Assembly (NCBI GenBank): GCA_964421565.1
Contig: CAYQXJ010000012.1
Coordinates: forward strand, 58,501-122,500
DNA from: CAYQXJ01 sp964421565
GTDB lineage: Bacteria > Planctomycetota > Brocadiia > SM23-32
Direction of reading: 5' to 3'
DNA length: 64,000 nt
The notes under the pieces were generated by a model. It was not told the origin of the DNA and searched no databases. It saw only the letters and a list, made by a program, of their open reading frames with translations. The translations under genes and the position numbers were made by a program. This document shows positions 18,138-26,131 of this stretch, one piece after another; position 1 is the stretch's first letter; each line of letters starts with the position of its first letter.

Positions 18138-18581
18138 TCATGCCTCGCGCATGAACATCTCTTCGTACAGGTTTTCCAATCGGCCCTTGTGGGCCCGTTC
18201 CATACGGGCCAGTCTCAACAGCACGTCACGCACGTTCTCCGAGTCCGAGGCTTCTGCCAGCTTGGAGTAGAGCTGGTAAGCCTCCAGTTCACGCCCCATG
18301 GCATAGACCAATGTGTTCTGCAAGTCGTCAGTCGATGGGACGGCAACTTCGCGCAGGTACCCGGTCAGGCCCAGGTCCCTGTCCGCATTAGGATTAGACC
18401 CGGCCGCTTGAGTGAAGTTCAGTTTCTCCAGAGCTTGCTCATGCATGCGCTCCTCAGCCGCCAGGTCCAGCAGCAGTGAACGCACTGCCGGGTCGGTGGC
18501 GTTCGCCGCGACTTCGCTGTAGAGGGCGTATGCCTCCTGCTCTTTCGCCACCGCCTGGGCGATAATCTCGCCAATGTCCAC
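18138..18581 (-). CDS. ferritin-like / rubrerythrin-type diiron protein
   Basis: A 147-residue four-helix protein with the two ExxH-type half-sites of the ferritin-like superfamily: EQEAYALY with EERMHEQAL, and ELEAYQLY with MERAHKGRLE. No C-terminal rubredoxin domain is present, so it is not a full rubrerythrin. The GTG at 18581 is chosen because GGGAGGAG lies four bases upstream and homology starts at once; an ATG at 18686 would run into the HIT gene. Likely role: peroxide reduction or iron handling, using electrons that could pass through the adjacent trxB. Confident in fold, less so in activity. Confidence 0.85.
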   Translation of the reverse strand: MDIGEIIAQAVAKEQEAYALYSEVAANATDPAVRSLLLDLAAEERMHEQALEKLNFTQAAGSNPNADRDLGLTGYLREVAVPSTDDLQNTLVYAMGRELEAYQLYSKLAEASDSENVRDVLLRLARMERAHKGRLENLYEEMFMREA

Positions 18582-18616
18582 GTTTCTCCTCCCGGCCAAC
18601 AGCCTTGCCGCACTCC

Positions 18617-19027
18617 TTAGAGCAGTCGGCGCACCTCTCGCTGCAGTCGCTCCAGTTCGCCCTCCCCGTACTCGCCCTGTCGCCATCCGAGCGAGAAGCC
18701 GTCGTCGGGCTGCCGCGGTATCACGTGCAGGTGCACATGCTCGATCTCCTGCCCCGCGGCCTCGCCGTCATTCTGGAGAATGTTGAATGCTGGTGAGCCG
18801 GTGGCTTCGCTAACAGCGGCGGCGACGCGCTTGGCTACGAAAATCGCCACGTGCAGTTCATCCTGCTGCAACTCCAGGAGGCTCGCAACGTGCCGCTTGG
18901 GGACAACCAGGGCATGCCCTGGATTGACCGGATGTATATCCAGAAAGCTGATGACCTTGTCTGTCTCTATCAGCCGTGCGGCCGGGATCGCCCCCTCAAT
19001 GATATCGCAGAAGACGCAGTCAGCCAT
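18617..19027 (-). CDS. HIT family nucleotide hydrolase/transferase
   Basis: A 136-residue HIT (histidine triad) protein beginning MADCVFCDIIEGAIPA. Two Cys (CVFC) form half of the zinc site common in the HinT branch, and the active-site triad is HVHLHVIPR near residue 96-104. ATG at 19027 follows GGAGGAA. Family members hydrolyse AMP-lysine, AMP-N or similar nucleotidyl adducts. First gene of the HIT / ferritin-like / trxB unit, with a promoter at 19067-19095. Confidence 0.92.
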   Translation of the reverse strand: MADCVFCDIIEGAIPAARLIETDKVISFLDIHPVNPGHALVVPKRHVASLLELQQDELHVAIFVAKRVAAAVSEATGSPAFNILQNDGEAAGQEIEHVHLHVIPRQPDDGFSLGWRQGEYGEGELERLQREVRRLL

Positions 19028-19066
19028 CTTCTTCCTCCCACTTACAGGGATGCCCGCAGGTGCCCC

Positions 19067-19095
19067 ATTATACGGCGTGCAAGAGCACCCGGAAA
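19067..19095 (-). promoter_or_regulatory. promoter of the HIT-ferritin-trxB unit
   Basis: A consensus TATAAT on the minus strand (19072-19067) with TTTCCG (19095-19090) 17 bases upstream. The -10 is perfect and the -35 weak. The leader would be about 33 bases. Confidence 0.5.
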
Positions 19096-19292
19096 GCCGA
19101 AGTTGCTCCAACATTCGCCCGAGCGGCCACGCCTTCCCGGCGCACGTGGCGCTGATCCGCAGAAGCTGTGCTGTCAGAGCAGGCCAGAGATGCCTGCACG
19201 AAACACAGCCAACTGGTATGATGCAGCGACGCAGAAAGGCAGGGACGCGGGCGTCGCGGGCTGCCACGGCCGGCTTCATCCCGGAGGAATGA

Positions 19293-19661
19293 GTGCAGAC
19301 CAACCTTCTTGCCATCGCCATTGCGACCAGTGAGCGCGGAGAATGGTGGCCGGATGCATGGTTCGGGCGCTTCTGGGTGATCTTCGGGCTCGCCGCCCAG
19401 GCCATATTCACTGCTCGCTTCCTGGTGCAGTGGATAGCCTCGGAGCGCAGAGGCCGCAGTTACGTACCCGTGGTCTTCTGGTACCTAAGCCTCGCCGGCG
19501 GTGCCATGCTGCTCGCATATGCCGCCCTCTGGAAGCATGACCTGGTGGTGACCCTTGGCCAGACGACAGGCTGTGTGGTCTACGTGCGGAACCTCATGCT
19601 CATACATCGGGAACGAAGAAGGCTCGACCGAAGCGGCTGTGGCGATGATCTGCCCGAATGA
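19293..19661 (+). CDS. stand-alone lipid A biosynthesis N-terminal (LAB_N) domain protein
   Basis: A 122-residue membrane protein with three hydrophobic segments, matching the LAB_N domain found at the N terminus of some LpxB or glycosyltransferase proteins and as a free protein. Typical stretches are FTARFLVQWIASERRGRSYVP-like sequence (residues 27-47), FWYLSLAGG and QTTGCVVYVRNLMLI. GTG at 19293 follows GGAGGAAT; an ATG overlapping it at 19290 is in another frame. Its presence suggests lipid A or lipid-linked sugar synthesis, but no lpx gene is near. Confidence 0.8.
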   Translation: MQTNLLAIAIATSERGEWWPDAWFGRFWVIFGLAAQAIFTARFLVQWIASERRGRSYVPVVFWYLSLAGGAMLLAYAALWKHDLVVTLGQTTGCVVYVRNLMLIHRERRRLDRSGCGDDLPE

Positions 19662-19831
19662 TACGCCGCCTGGGCGGCAGTACCGTCTGCATGGCACGAG
19701 AAGTCGAGCACCCTTTAACGCCTTGATACAACATGCGATAGAGCGAGCCGTGTCCCTCGCAGACGGGTGGGGTGCCGGTCGCGGGTTGGGGGCTCTGGAA
19801 CTGCGGATCGCGCGCGGTGTATCGCGGCTCC

Positions 19832-21988
19832 TCACCCCAGCAGATACCGCACCGCCAGCCCGGCGCAGAGCGCAAGGAGAATGAGCGACAGCGCCAGCAG
19901 CAGCCAACGCTTGCGCGGCGTGCCCGTGGCCTGGGGCGGGTATGGCTCCCGGCGCGTGAACTGGTGACGTTGCTTGCGGTTGAGCCGCATGCGGGCGTTC
20001 ACGGCCCAGCCGCAGCCCTCCAGAATTGCGCTCAGGTCTCGGCGCGCCAGCTTGAACGCCGCCACAACCGCCGTCGGCACCAACACCACCAGCACGATCA
20101 GCACCAGCGCGGCTCCCAGGTGCCACGGCTTCTCCATCGCGGAGCTGAGCTGATTCGTCACAAAGGCAAATGCCGAGCTCAGCGCCGCCACCGACACGCT
20201 CGCCCCTAACCACAGGTCACGGCGTGACTTAGCGGGCTCGGCGACACCTCGTTGAGCCGCCTCGGCAGGCCGCTCGGCCTGCTGAATCACCTGGGGGGCC
20301 TGGCGTATCGTCTCCTGTGCCCCTGTCTGCACCTTCTGCGTCATCCGGCCGACCTGAGCCTCCAGTTCCTTCTGCGCCGTGCCCGAAATCGCCTCGATCT
20401 TGCCGCCTATGAAACGCGCCAGACGCACGAACGGGGCCGCAAGAGCCTCTCTGAAGCTGATCGGGTTGTCGATGATGTCCACCACCTGGGCATCGTACTG
20501 CCGACCCTCGGTGTCGATGAAAATGCCCCGCTTCCCCACGCACAGGTTGCCCGTCGTGCCCGAGGTGGCCGGCGCCGCAACGGTGATCTCCTCCGTCTGC
20601 TCTGCCCGCCATAAATGTAAGTACAACACGTACATAAGGCTATTCAGTGCGACCTCCTTGTGCGCCTTCACGTCGCGCACGCGCACCGCAAAGTTGAACC
20701 AGCGACCATCGATCACCAGCGAACCCATCTCGAAAAGCGCCCGCCTGTGCGGACTGTAGAGGTCCGGAAAGCTCACGAAGTTGTTCACCAACGGCAGCAA
20801 ATATCGGTGATATAGCAATAGCGTTCGGAGTCGCTCAACGGCTCGCAGACGTCCGGCCACCCCCCGGTCAATGTCCGTAAGTTCGCGCACCTGGTGTCCG
20901 TACTCTGGGGCGACGTATTTCGCCAACTTCCCCCGCCCCAAAGCGGATACCCGATCCGGCGGTTTCCGGCTCAGCCATGACTCATGTGGAGCAAATGTTG
21001 CCTTAAGTTCTTCCCATTCAGGCTCCGACAACTGCTCCACCTCTCCCAGCACCGGCCCAACCACCACATCGCGGAACCTCTGCACCGCCCTCGCCCACGC
21101 CGGGTTCAGGTCCGCCCCCAGCGGCACGACCCCCTCCGGGTTCGGCTCGGTTAGCGGGGCAACGCGCAATGCATCCTCTATACTCCCCGCGCCCCCCGGG
21201 GCTGGCGCGGAGTCCACACCCACGCGCTCCGCCGCCTCGGGTCGGAACCTCACGAAACGGCACCGGGCGAAGAACTCGTCCAGCTTCCCCCGCACGGCGC
21301 TCAACGCCGCGTGCGCGGCGGGCGTCTGCTGGCCAAGGGGCATCACCGTAGTTGTGCCCTGCCCGTCGGGAATATCGCCTTCGCGCAACCACTCCAGGTA
21401 GGCGGTTGCCTCGTTCATGAACTGGTCGAGCAGGTCTTCCGTGACGCCCGCGCGGCCCGTCAGGTCAGTCTCGCCGCCGAGGCAGTTGACGACGTCGTGG
21501 ATGAACTCGCGCAGATCCGGCTCCTCGGCCGCCACAGGCGGTATCACGCCATCGCCGTTGATCACTGACGCATCGACCGCGCTGGTGAACTCGTCCAGTT
21601 CGCGCAGAGAGATGCGGGATCGGTCCTCGGCGTCGATGGCGGCCAGTATGTACTCAGCGGTTTCGCACAGGTCGCAGGCGTCGGGGTGTTGGGGGTTCAG
21701 CGCGACCAGAACCAGCTCGGCTGCGCCGTCGGCCAGGCCGCTGCGGTCGCTCAGGCGTTCCAACAGCCAGCGGATGGCGGCGCGGATCTCGTCGGTTCGG
21801 ATGCGCCCGTTGTCGTCCAGGTCCACGTAGTCCAGGAACTCGCGGTCAGTGTTCAGGCCCTCAACGGGTGCGCTCATGGCAATCCAGAGCGAATCGTCGA
21901 GTTCGAGCACCTGCTCCAGCTCGTCGCCGCTTCGGACGCGCAACTGGAAGGTGCGGCCGAACTTGTCGAAATGCATCGGCGTGGTCAT
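19832..21988 (-). CDS. large EF-hand protein with three C-terminal membrane helices
   Basis: A 718-residue protein I cannot assign to a characterised family. Residues 56-67 (DLDDNGRIRTDE) form a canonical EF-hand calcium loop with D, D, N, G, I and E in the expected places; a second, degenerate loop lies at 119-130 (DAEDRSRISLRE), and DASVINGDGVI further on may be a remnant. The middle 450 residues are soluble and lack known motifs. A charged, Gln-rich segment precedes three hydrophobic segments near the C terminus (ASVSVAALSSAFAF, LVLIVLVVLVPTAVV, LLLALSLILLALCAG). There is no signal peptide. The start at 21988 (MTTPMHFDKFG) is preferred over 22126, which adds a proline-rich, unconserved tail. 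It may be a calcium-responsive membrane protein. Confidence 0.75.
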   Translation of the reverse strand: MTTPMHFDKFGRTFQLRVRSGDELEQVLELDDSLWIAMSAPVEGLNTDREFLDYVDLDDNGRIRTDEIRAAIRWLLERLSDRSGLADGAAELVLVALNPQHPDACDLCETAEYILAAIDAEDRSRISLRELDEFTSAVDASVINGDGVIPPVAAEEPDLREFIHDVVNCLGGETDLTGRAGVTEDLLDQFMNEATAYLEWLREGDIPDGQGTTTVMPLGQQTPAAHAALSAVRGKLDEFFARCRFVRFRPEAAERVGVDSAPAPGGAGSIEDALRVAPLTEPNPEGVVPLGADLNPAWARAVQRFRDVVVGPVLGEVEQLSEPEWEELKATFAPHESWLSRKPPDRVSALGRGKLAKYVAPEYGHQVRELTDIDRGVAGRLRAVERLRTLLLYHRYLLPLVNNFVSFPDLYSPHRRALFEMGSLVIDGRWFNFAVRVRDVKAHKEVALNSLMYVLYLHLWRAEQTEEITVAAPATSGTTGNLCVGKRGIFIDTEGRQYDAQVVDIIDNPISFREALAAPFVRLARFIGGKIEAISGTAQKELEAQVGRMTQKVQTGAQETIRQAPQVIQQAERPAEAAQRGVAEPAKSRRDLWLGASVSVAALSSAFAFVTNQLSSAMEKPWHLGAALVLIVLVVLVPTAVVAAFKLARRDLSAILEGCGWAVNARMRLNRKQRHQFTRREPYPPQATGTPRKRWLLLALSLILLALCAGLAVRYLLG

Positions 21989-22222
21989 GGCTGCGCCAGC
22001 TCCCGGTTCGGGCGGTGCGTCGGGCACGTTCGAGCCCGTGCGTGAATGGGCTACATATACCGTACAGGCCCCCGACGGCGCAAACGGGCCGACATTCTCC
22101 GCCGCGAATCGGCGAGCCCGAACCATGTGAACAGTTGGCGCGCAGGACGGCGATTGCGGCAGAGGTCCGCTTACCGTATGGTGCCCACTAATGCAACCCT
22201 ATTCCACGGCCGGAGCAGACGC

Positions 22223-23572
22223 ATGACTGAGCAGGGCGACAAACTGTATGAACAGGAACCGGAGCCGGATGCGACCTACGACGTGATCGTGGCGGGAGGC
22301 GGGCCTGCGGCCATCGGGGCCGCCCTCGCCTCGGCGCTCAACGGCGCCCGAACCCTCATACTTGAGGCCCGCAGCCAGTTCGGCGGTACGGCCACCGCCG
22401 CCATGTGGATGGAGATCAACTTCATCTTCAAGGACAACCAGGAGACTGACCGCGGCGGAGTCCACACGATACTCGTCGATGCCATACGCGACTGGGGCCC
22501 GGATGCTTCGCGCCCCGGCAAGCGCAATCCGAACGCCCCCGGCAGCGGCGGGAACCTGAACGTCCACCCCGAATACCTCAAGAAGGTGCTCTTCGACCTG
22601 TTCGAGGAGCACGCCATCGACTACCAGCTCTACAGCCCGGTTGTCGACGTGGTGAAGGAAGAGGATGCCGTCACAGGCGTCGTCGTCGCATCAAAGGAAG
22701 GCATGGTCACCTTCCGAGGCAAGGTCATCATCGACGCAACCGGTGACGGCGACGTAGCCTACCGCGCGGGCTGCGAAATGGAGACCGAGGGCGACCCGGA
22801 GACCGGATGGCGGCCACCCGTGACGGTCGCCTGGGCACTATGCAACGTGGATTGCGACCGCCTGTTCGAGTGGCTTCATGGCGACCTGGAGCTCGACCGT
22901 CACCAGTTCCGGGCGGTCAACAACTTGCTCGCCGCCTACCGAGAGAAGGGGTGGAACCTGCCGGCATGGATGGGCTTCAACAAGACGACAATCCCCGGCG
23001 TGGTCTCGATCAACAACGGCACATCGCTTCATATGCGCCTCGACTGCTCCAGGAGTGCCACACGCACACTGATGGAGAAGATGGCGATCGACCAGGCCAT
23101 CGAGTTCGTCCGCTTCGCCCGCGAGAAAGAGCTGCCGGGGCTTGAGAACTGCCACCTGATGCGCACCGGCGGCTACGCCATGGCACGGGACACCCGCCGG
23201 CTGGTCGGTGAATACCGGTTCGGCAACGCGGACGTGATGGAAGGCACCGAGTTCCAGGATGCCGTGGCCAGCAAGTACGGCGGCAGCGACCCCGTCGGCC
23301 AGAAGCGGCCCTACACGGCGATCAAGCAGGGGGCCTTGTTCCCCTATCGCTCACTGCTGCCGCGCGAGGTGGACGGGCTGCTGGTCGCCGGCCGTTGCAG
23401 CTCCGCGACGATGCTCGGCCATTACGGCGGCAAGAGCATGGGGAACATGATCTCCCTCGGCCAGGCGGCGGGCGTGGCGGCGGCGCTCTGCGCGGAACAC
23501 GACACCCGCCCCCGCGAGCTGGACTATCACCTGATCCAGGACAGGCTCGACGCCATGGGCGTGAAACTGTGA
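22223..23572 (+). CDS. FAD-dependent oxidoreductase (FAD_oxidored family)
   Basis: A 449-residue flavoprotein. The dinucleotide-binding motif is GGGPAAIGAALAS near residues 25-37, followed by LEARSQFGGTATAA; IDATGDGDVAYRAG is the second FAD contact. The C-terminal part has LVAGRCSSATMLGHYGGKSMGNMISLGQAAGVAAAL, typical of the FAD_oxidored (PF12831-like) group often found in sugar or xenobiotic clusters of Planctomycetota-like bacteria. Start at 22223 is where homology begins. It lies 84 bases before the ABC binding-protein gene, so it may act on the imported substrate. The substrate is unknown. Confidence 0.87.
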   Translation: MTEQGDKLYEQEPEPDATYDVIVAGGGPAAIGAALASALNGARTLILEARSQFGGTATAAMWMEINFIFKDNQETDRGGVHTILVDAIRDWGPDASRPGKRNPNAPGSGGNLNVHPEYLKKVLFDLFEEHAIDYQLYSPVVDVVKEEDAVTGVVVASKEGMVTFRGKVIIDATGDGDVAYRAGCEMETEGDPETGWRPPVTVAWALCNVDCDRLFEWLHGDLELDRHQFRAVNNLLAAYREKGWNLPAWMGFNKTTIPGVVSINNGTSLHMRLDCSRSATRTLMEKMAIDQAIEFVRFAREKELPGLENCHLMRTGGYAMARDTRRLVGEYRFGNADVMEGTEFQDAVASKYGGSDPVGQKRPYTAIKQGALFPYRSLLPREVDGLLVAGRCSSATMLGHYGGKSMGNMISLGQAAGVAAALCAEHDTRPRELDYHLIQDRLDAMGVKL

Positions 23573-23656
23573 CGGAGCGTCTGTGCGCTTTTGCAGCGCT
23601 TCGGCATCTGGTAGGCTAGCGCGCCCGGCGAGAGGCGAGCGCAACGGAGCAAGGGT

Positions 23657-25063
23657 ATGGCATCTGCAAACTCAAGCGGCGCAGCGCACTGGATGGCGCG
23701 CGGGACGGTCGTTCTGGCGTTCCTGGTAGTGCTGGGGACGCCGTTCGTGCTGCGAAATCCGCAGCAGGCAGTGCCCGGCGAACCGGCGGAGCGGCCGCCC
23801 TCCGGGCTGCCCGAACGGGGGCTGATCATCATCAGCCCTCACAACGAGGCGATCCGCACGGAGTTCGAGCGCGGCTTCAACCTCTGGGCCGCAGAGAATC
23901 ACGGCTTCGTGGCGAGCGTCGACTGGCTCGATGTCGGCGGCACTATGAGTGCCATCAAGTACGTGGATGACCAGTTCAAGCAGACCCCCCAGGGGATCCA
24001 GATCGACATATTCTTCGGGGGAGGGGTGGACCCGTTCCTGGAGTTCGGGGAGAAGAACCTGCTCAGAGCAGCACAGATCCCCGACGAGGTGCTGGAGCCG
24101 ATTCCGCAGACATACGCCGGAATGGAGGTCTACGACGCGCGCAAGCGCTGGTTCGGCGCCTGCCTGGCGGGCTTCGGGTTGATGTACAACAAGCCGGTGC
24201 TGGACATACTCGACCTGCCACAGCCCTATGCCTGGGAGGACCTGGGACGGGCGGAGTACTTCAGTTGGGTCGCCTCCGCCGACCCGCGCCACAGCGGCAG
24301 CATGCACATGGTATACGAGATCATCCTTCAGGCATATGGCTGGCAGAAGGGCTGGGAGGTGGTCACGGAGATCGGCGCCAACTGCCGGGGCTTCAGTCGC
24401 CAGGCGAGCGACGTGCCGGCCGAGGTCTCCTCCGGCGAGGCGGCATGCGGGATGGCGATCGACCTGTACGCGCTGCAGGCGATAGGCGAGGTGGGCGAGG
24501 ATCGCCTCGGGTTCCGCCTGCCGGACGGGCTGACCGTTGTGAACCCCGACGGCATCGGCATTCTGAAGGGCGCCCCGCATCCAGAGACGGCAGAGCTGTT
24601 CATCGAGTTCGTTATGTCCCCCGCGGGCCAGAGGCTATGGGTGCTGCGGCCGGGCGCGCCGGGTGGACCGGTGCGCCATGGCCTCTTCCGCCTGCCGGTC
24701 ATCCCGGGCTTCGCTGCTCGCTTCGGGGACGACGCCCTGGTGCGATTCGACCCCTTCGAATTCGAGGGCGGCGTCGAGTTCGACCCTCACAAGAAGAACG
24801 TGCGATGGCGGATTCTGAATGATCTGCTCGGAGCATACATAATCGACGTGCACGACGAACTGGCCGCTGCGTGGAAGCGGCTGCGCAACCTGCCCCCCGA
24901 CCACCCCCGGCGTCGTGCGCTCATGGCCCCGCCGATCAGCGAGGAGCAACTGCTGAGGTACGCCGAGCGCCAGTGGAACGACCACGTGTTCCGCGCCGAC
25001 ACCATTGCGCGGTGGTCGCGGGAAGCCCAGGCGCGCTACCGTCGCTTGCGGGAGGGTGACTGA
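23657..25063 (+). CDS. ABC transporter substrate-binding protein, ferric/spermidine type
   Basis: A 468-residue periplasmic binding protein of the class found with fused AfuB/FbpB-type permeases. The N terminus has a hydrophobic helix (residues 17-33) with no clear signal-peptidase site, so it may remain membrane anchored. ISPHNEAIRTEFERGF is the start of the mature fold; LMYNKP and the WEDLGR segments are typical. The C-terminal 100 residues are longer than in FbpA. Its stop codon overlaps the ATG of the ATPase gene by one base. Ligand not predictable: iron, a polyamine, a phosphonate or a sugar derivative are all possible. Confidence 0.85.
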   Translation: MASANSSGAAHWMARGTVVLAFLVVLGTPFVLRNPQQAVPGEPAERPPSGLPERGLIIISPHNEAIRTEFERGFNLWAAENHGFVASVDWLDVGGTMSAIKYVDDQFKQTPQGIQIDIFFGGGVDPFLEFGEKNLLRAAQIPDEVLEPIPQTYAGMEVYDARKRWFGACLAGFGLMYNKPVLDILDLPQPYAWEDLGRAEYFSWVASADPRHSGSMHMVYEIILQAYGWQKGWEVVTEIGANCRGFSRQASDVPAEVSSGEAACGMAIDLYALQAIGEVGEDRLGFRLPDGLTVVNPDGIGILKGAPHPETAELFIEFVMSPAGQRLWVLRPGAPGGPVRHGLFRLPVIPGFAARFGDDALVRFDPFEFEGGVEFDPHKKNVRWRILNDLLGAYIIDVHDELAAAWKRLRNLPPDHPRRRALMAPPISEEQLLRYAERQWNDHVFRADTIARWSREAQARYRRLREGD

Positions 25064-26118
25064 TGGTTGGTGTCTCGATAGGCAACGTGACGAAGCGCTA
25101 TGGCGAGACTCCGGCGGTTGTCGATGTCAGCTTCGAGGTGCGCAAGGGGGAATTGTTCTTCCTGCTCGGGCCCTCGGGCTGCGGAAAGACAACCCTGCTG
25201 CGCATCATCGCCGGCTTCATCAAACCGGATGAGGGAACCGTTCACTTTGACGAACGCCCTATTGATCCCGTGCCGCCGCATCAGCGAAACACCGGCATGG
25301 TGTTCCAGAGCTACGCGCTCTGGCCGCATATGAGCGTGGCGGAGAACGTCGCATACGGGCTGCGCGAGCGACGCGTGAGCAGCGACGAGCGCAAGCGGCG
25401 TGTCCAGGAGGCCCTGCGCACCGTGCGTATGGGCGAGTACCGCGACCGCATGCCGAACCAACTCTCCGGCGGCCAGCAGCAGCGAATTGCCCTGGCGCGC
25501 GCGCTCGTGATCGAGCCGGACGTGGTTCTGCTCGACGAGCCCCTTTCGAATCTCGACGCGAAGCTGCGGCTCGAGATGCGTAACGAAATCCGCCGGATCC
25601 ACGCCGAGACCGGTATCACCATGATCTACGTGACGCACGACCAGACGGAGGCGCTTTCCATGGCCCAGCGCATGGCGGTGATGAGCATGGGCCGTGTCGA
25701 ACAGGTGGGCGACCCCCGTTCGCTCTATCGTCGTCCCGCGAACCGTTTTGTGGCGGAGTTCATCGGAGAAGCGAACATGGTCGACGGCACCGTGACGCGG
25801 GTTGAAGATGGCCGCGCAACTGTGCAGACCGAACTGGGCGAACTGACGGCATCGTGCCAGCAAGGGCGCAACACCGGAGACGAAGTGACCTGCATGGTGC
25901 GGCCGGAGGCGCTTAAGATGTCGTCCGGCCCTGTCAACAGCATGCGCGCGCGCGTGGTCGAGAGCGTTTACCTGGGCGAGGTGGAGCAGTTCGTGCTGAC
26001 CTGCGGCGAGCAGACGCTGCGGGCCGTGCAGTCGAACCCCGGGGCCGCGCCCCCCGAGGCGGGCGGAGATGTGGAGCTACACTTCGCGCCCGATGACGCC
26101 GTGATCCTATCACGCTGA
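25063..26118 (+). CDS. ABC transporter ATPase, ferric/spermidine type
   Basis: A 351-residue nucleotide-binding subunit. Walker A is GPSGCGKTTLL, the Q loop is in MVFQSYALWPHM, the signature is LSGGQQQRIALARAL and Walker B is VVLLDEPLSNLD, with a switch His in THDQ. Residues 240-351 form a TOBE-type regulatory domain. One base overlaps the preceding stop. It pairs with the fused permease downstream. Confidence 0.95.
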   Translation: MVGVSIGNVTKRYGETPAVVDVSFEVRKGELFFLLGPSGCGKTTLLRIIAGFIKPDEGTVHFDERPIDPVPPHQRNTGMVFQSYALWPHMSVAENVAYGLRERRVSSDERKRRVQEALRTVRMGEYRDRMPNQLSGGQQQRIALARALVIEPDVVLLDEPLSNLDAKLRLEMRNEIRRIHAETGITMIYVTHDQTEALSMAQRMAVMSMGRVEQVGDPRSLYRRPANRFVAEFIGEANMVDGTVTRVEDGRATVQTELGELTASCQQGRNTGDEVTCMVRPEALKMSSGPVNSMRARVVESVYLGEVEQFVLTCGEQTLRAVQSNPGAAPPEAGGDVELHFAPDDAVILSR

Positions 26119-26131
26119 TGCTGAGGGCATC

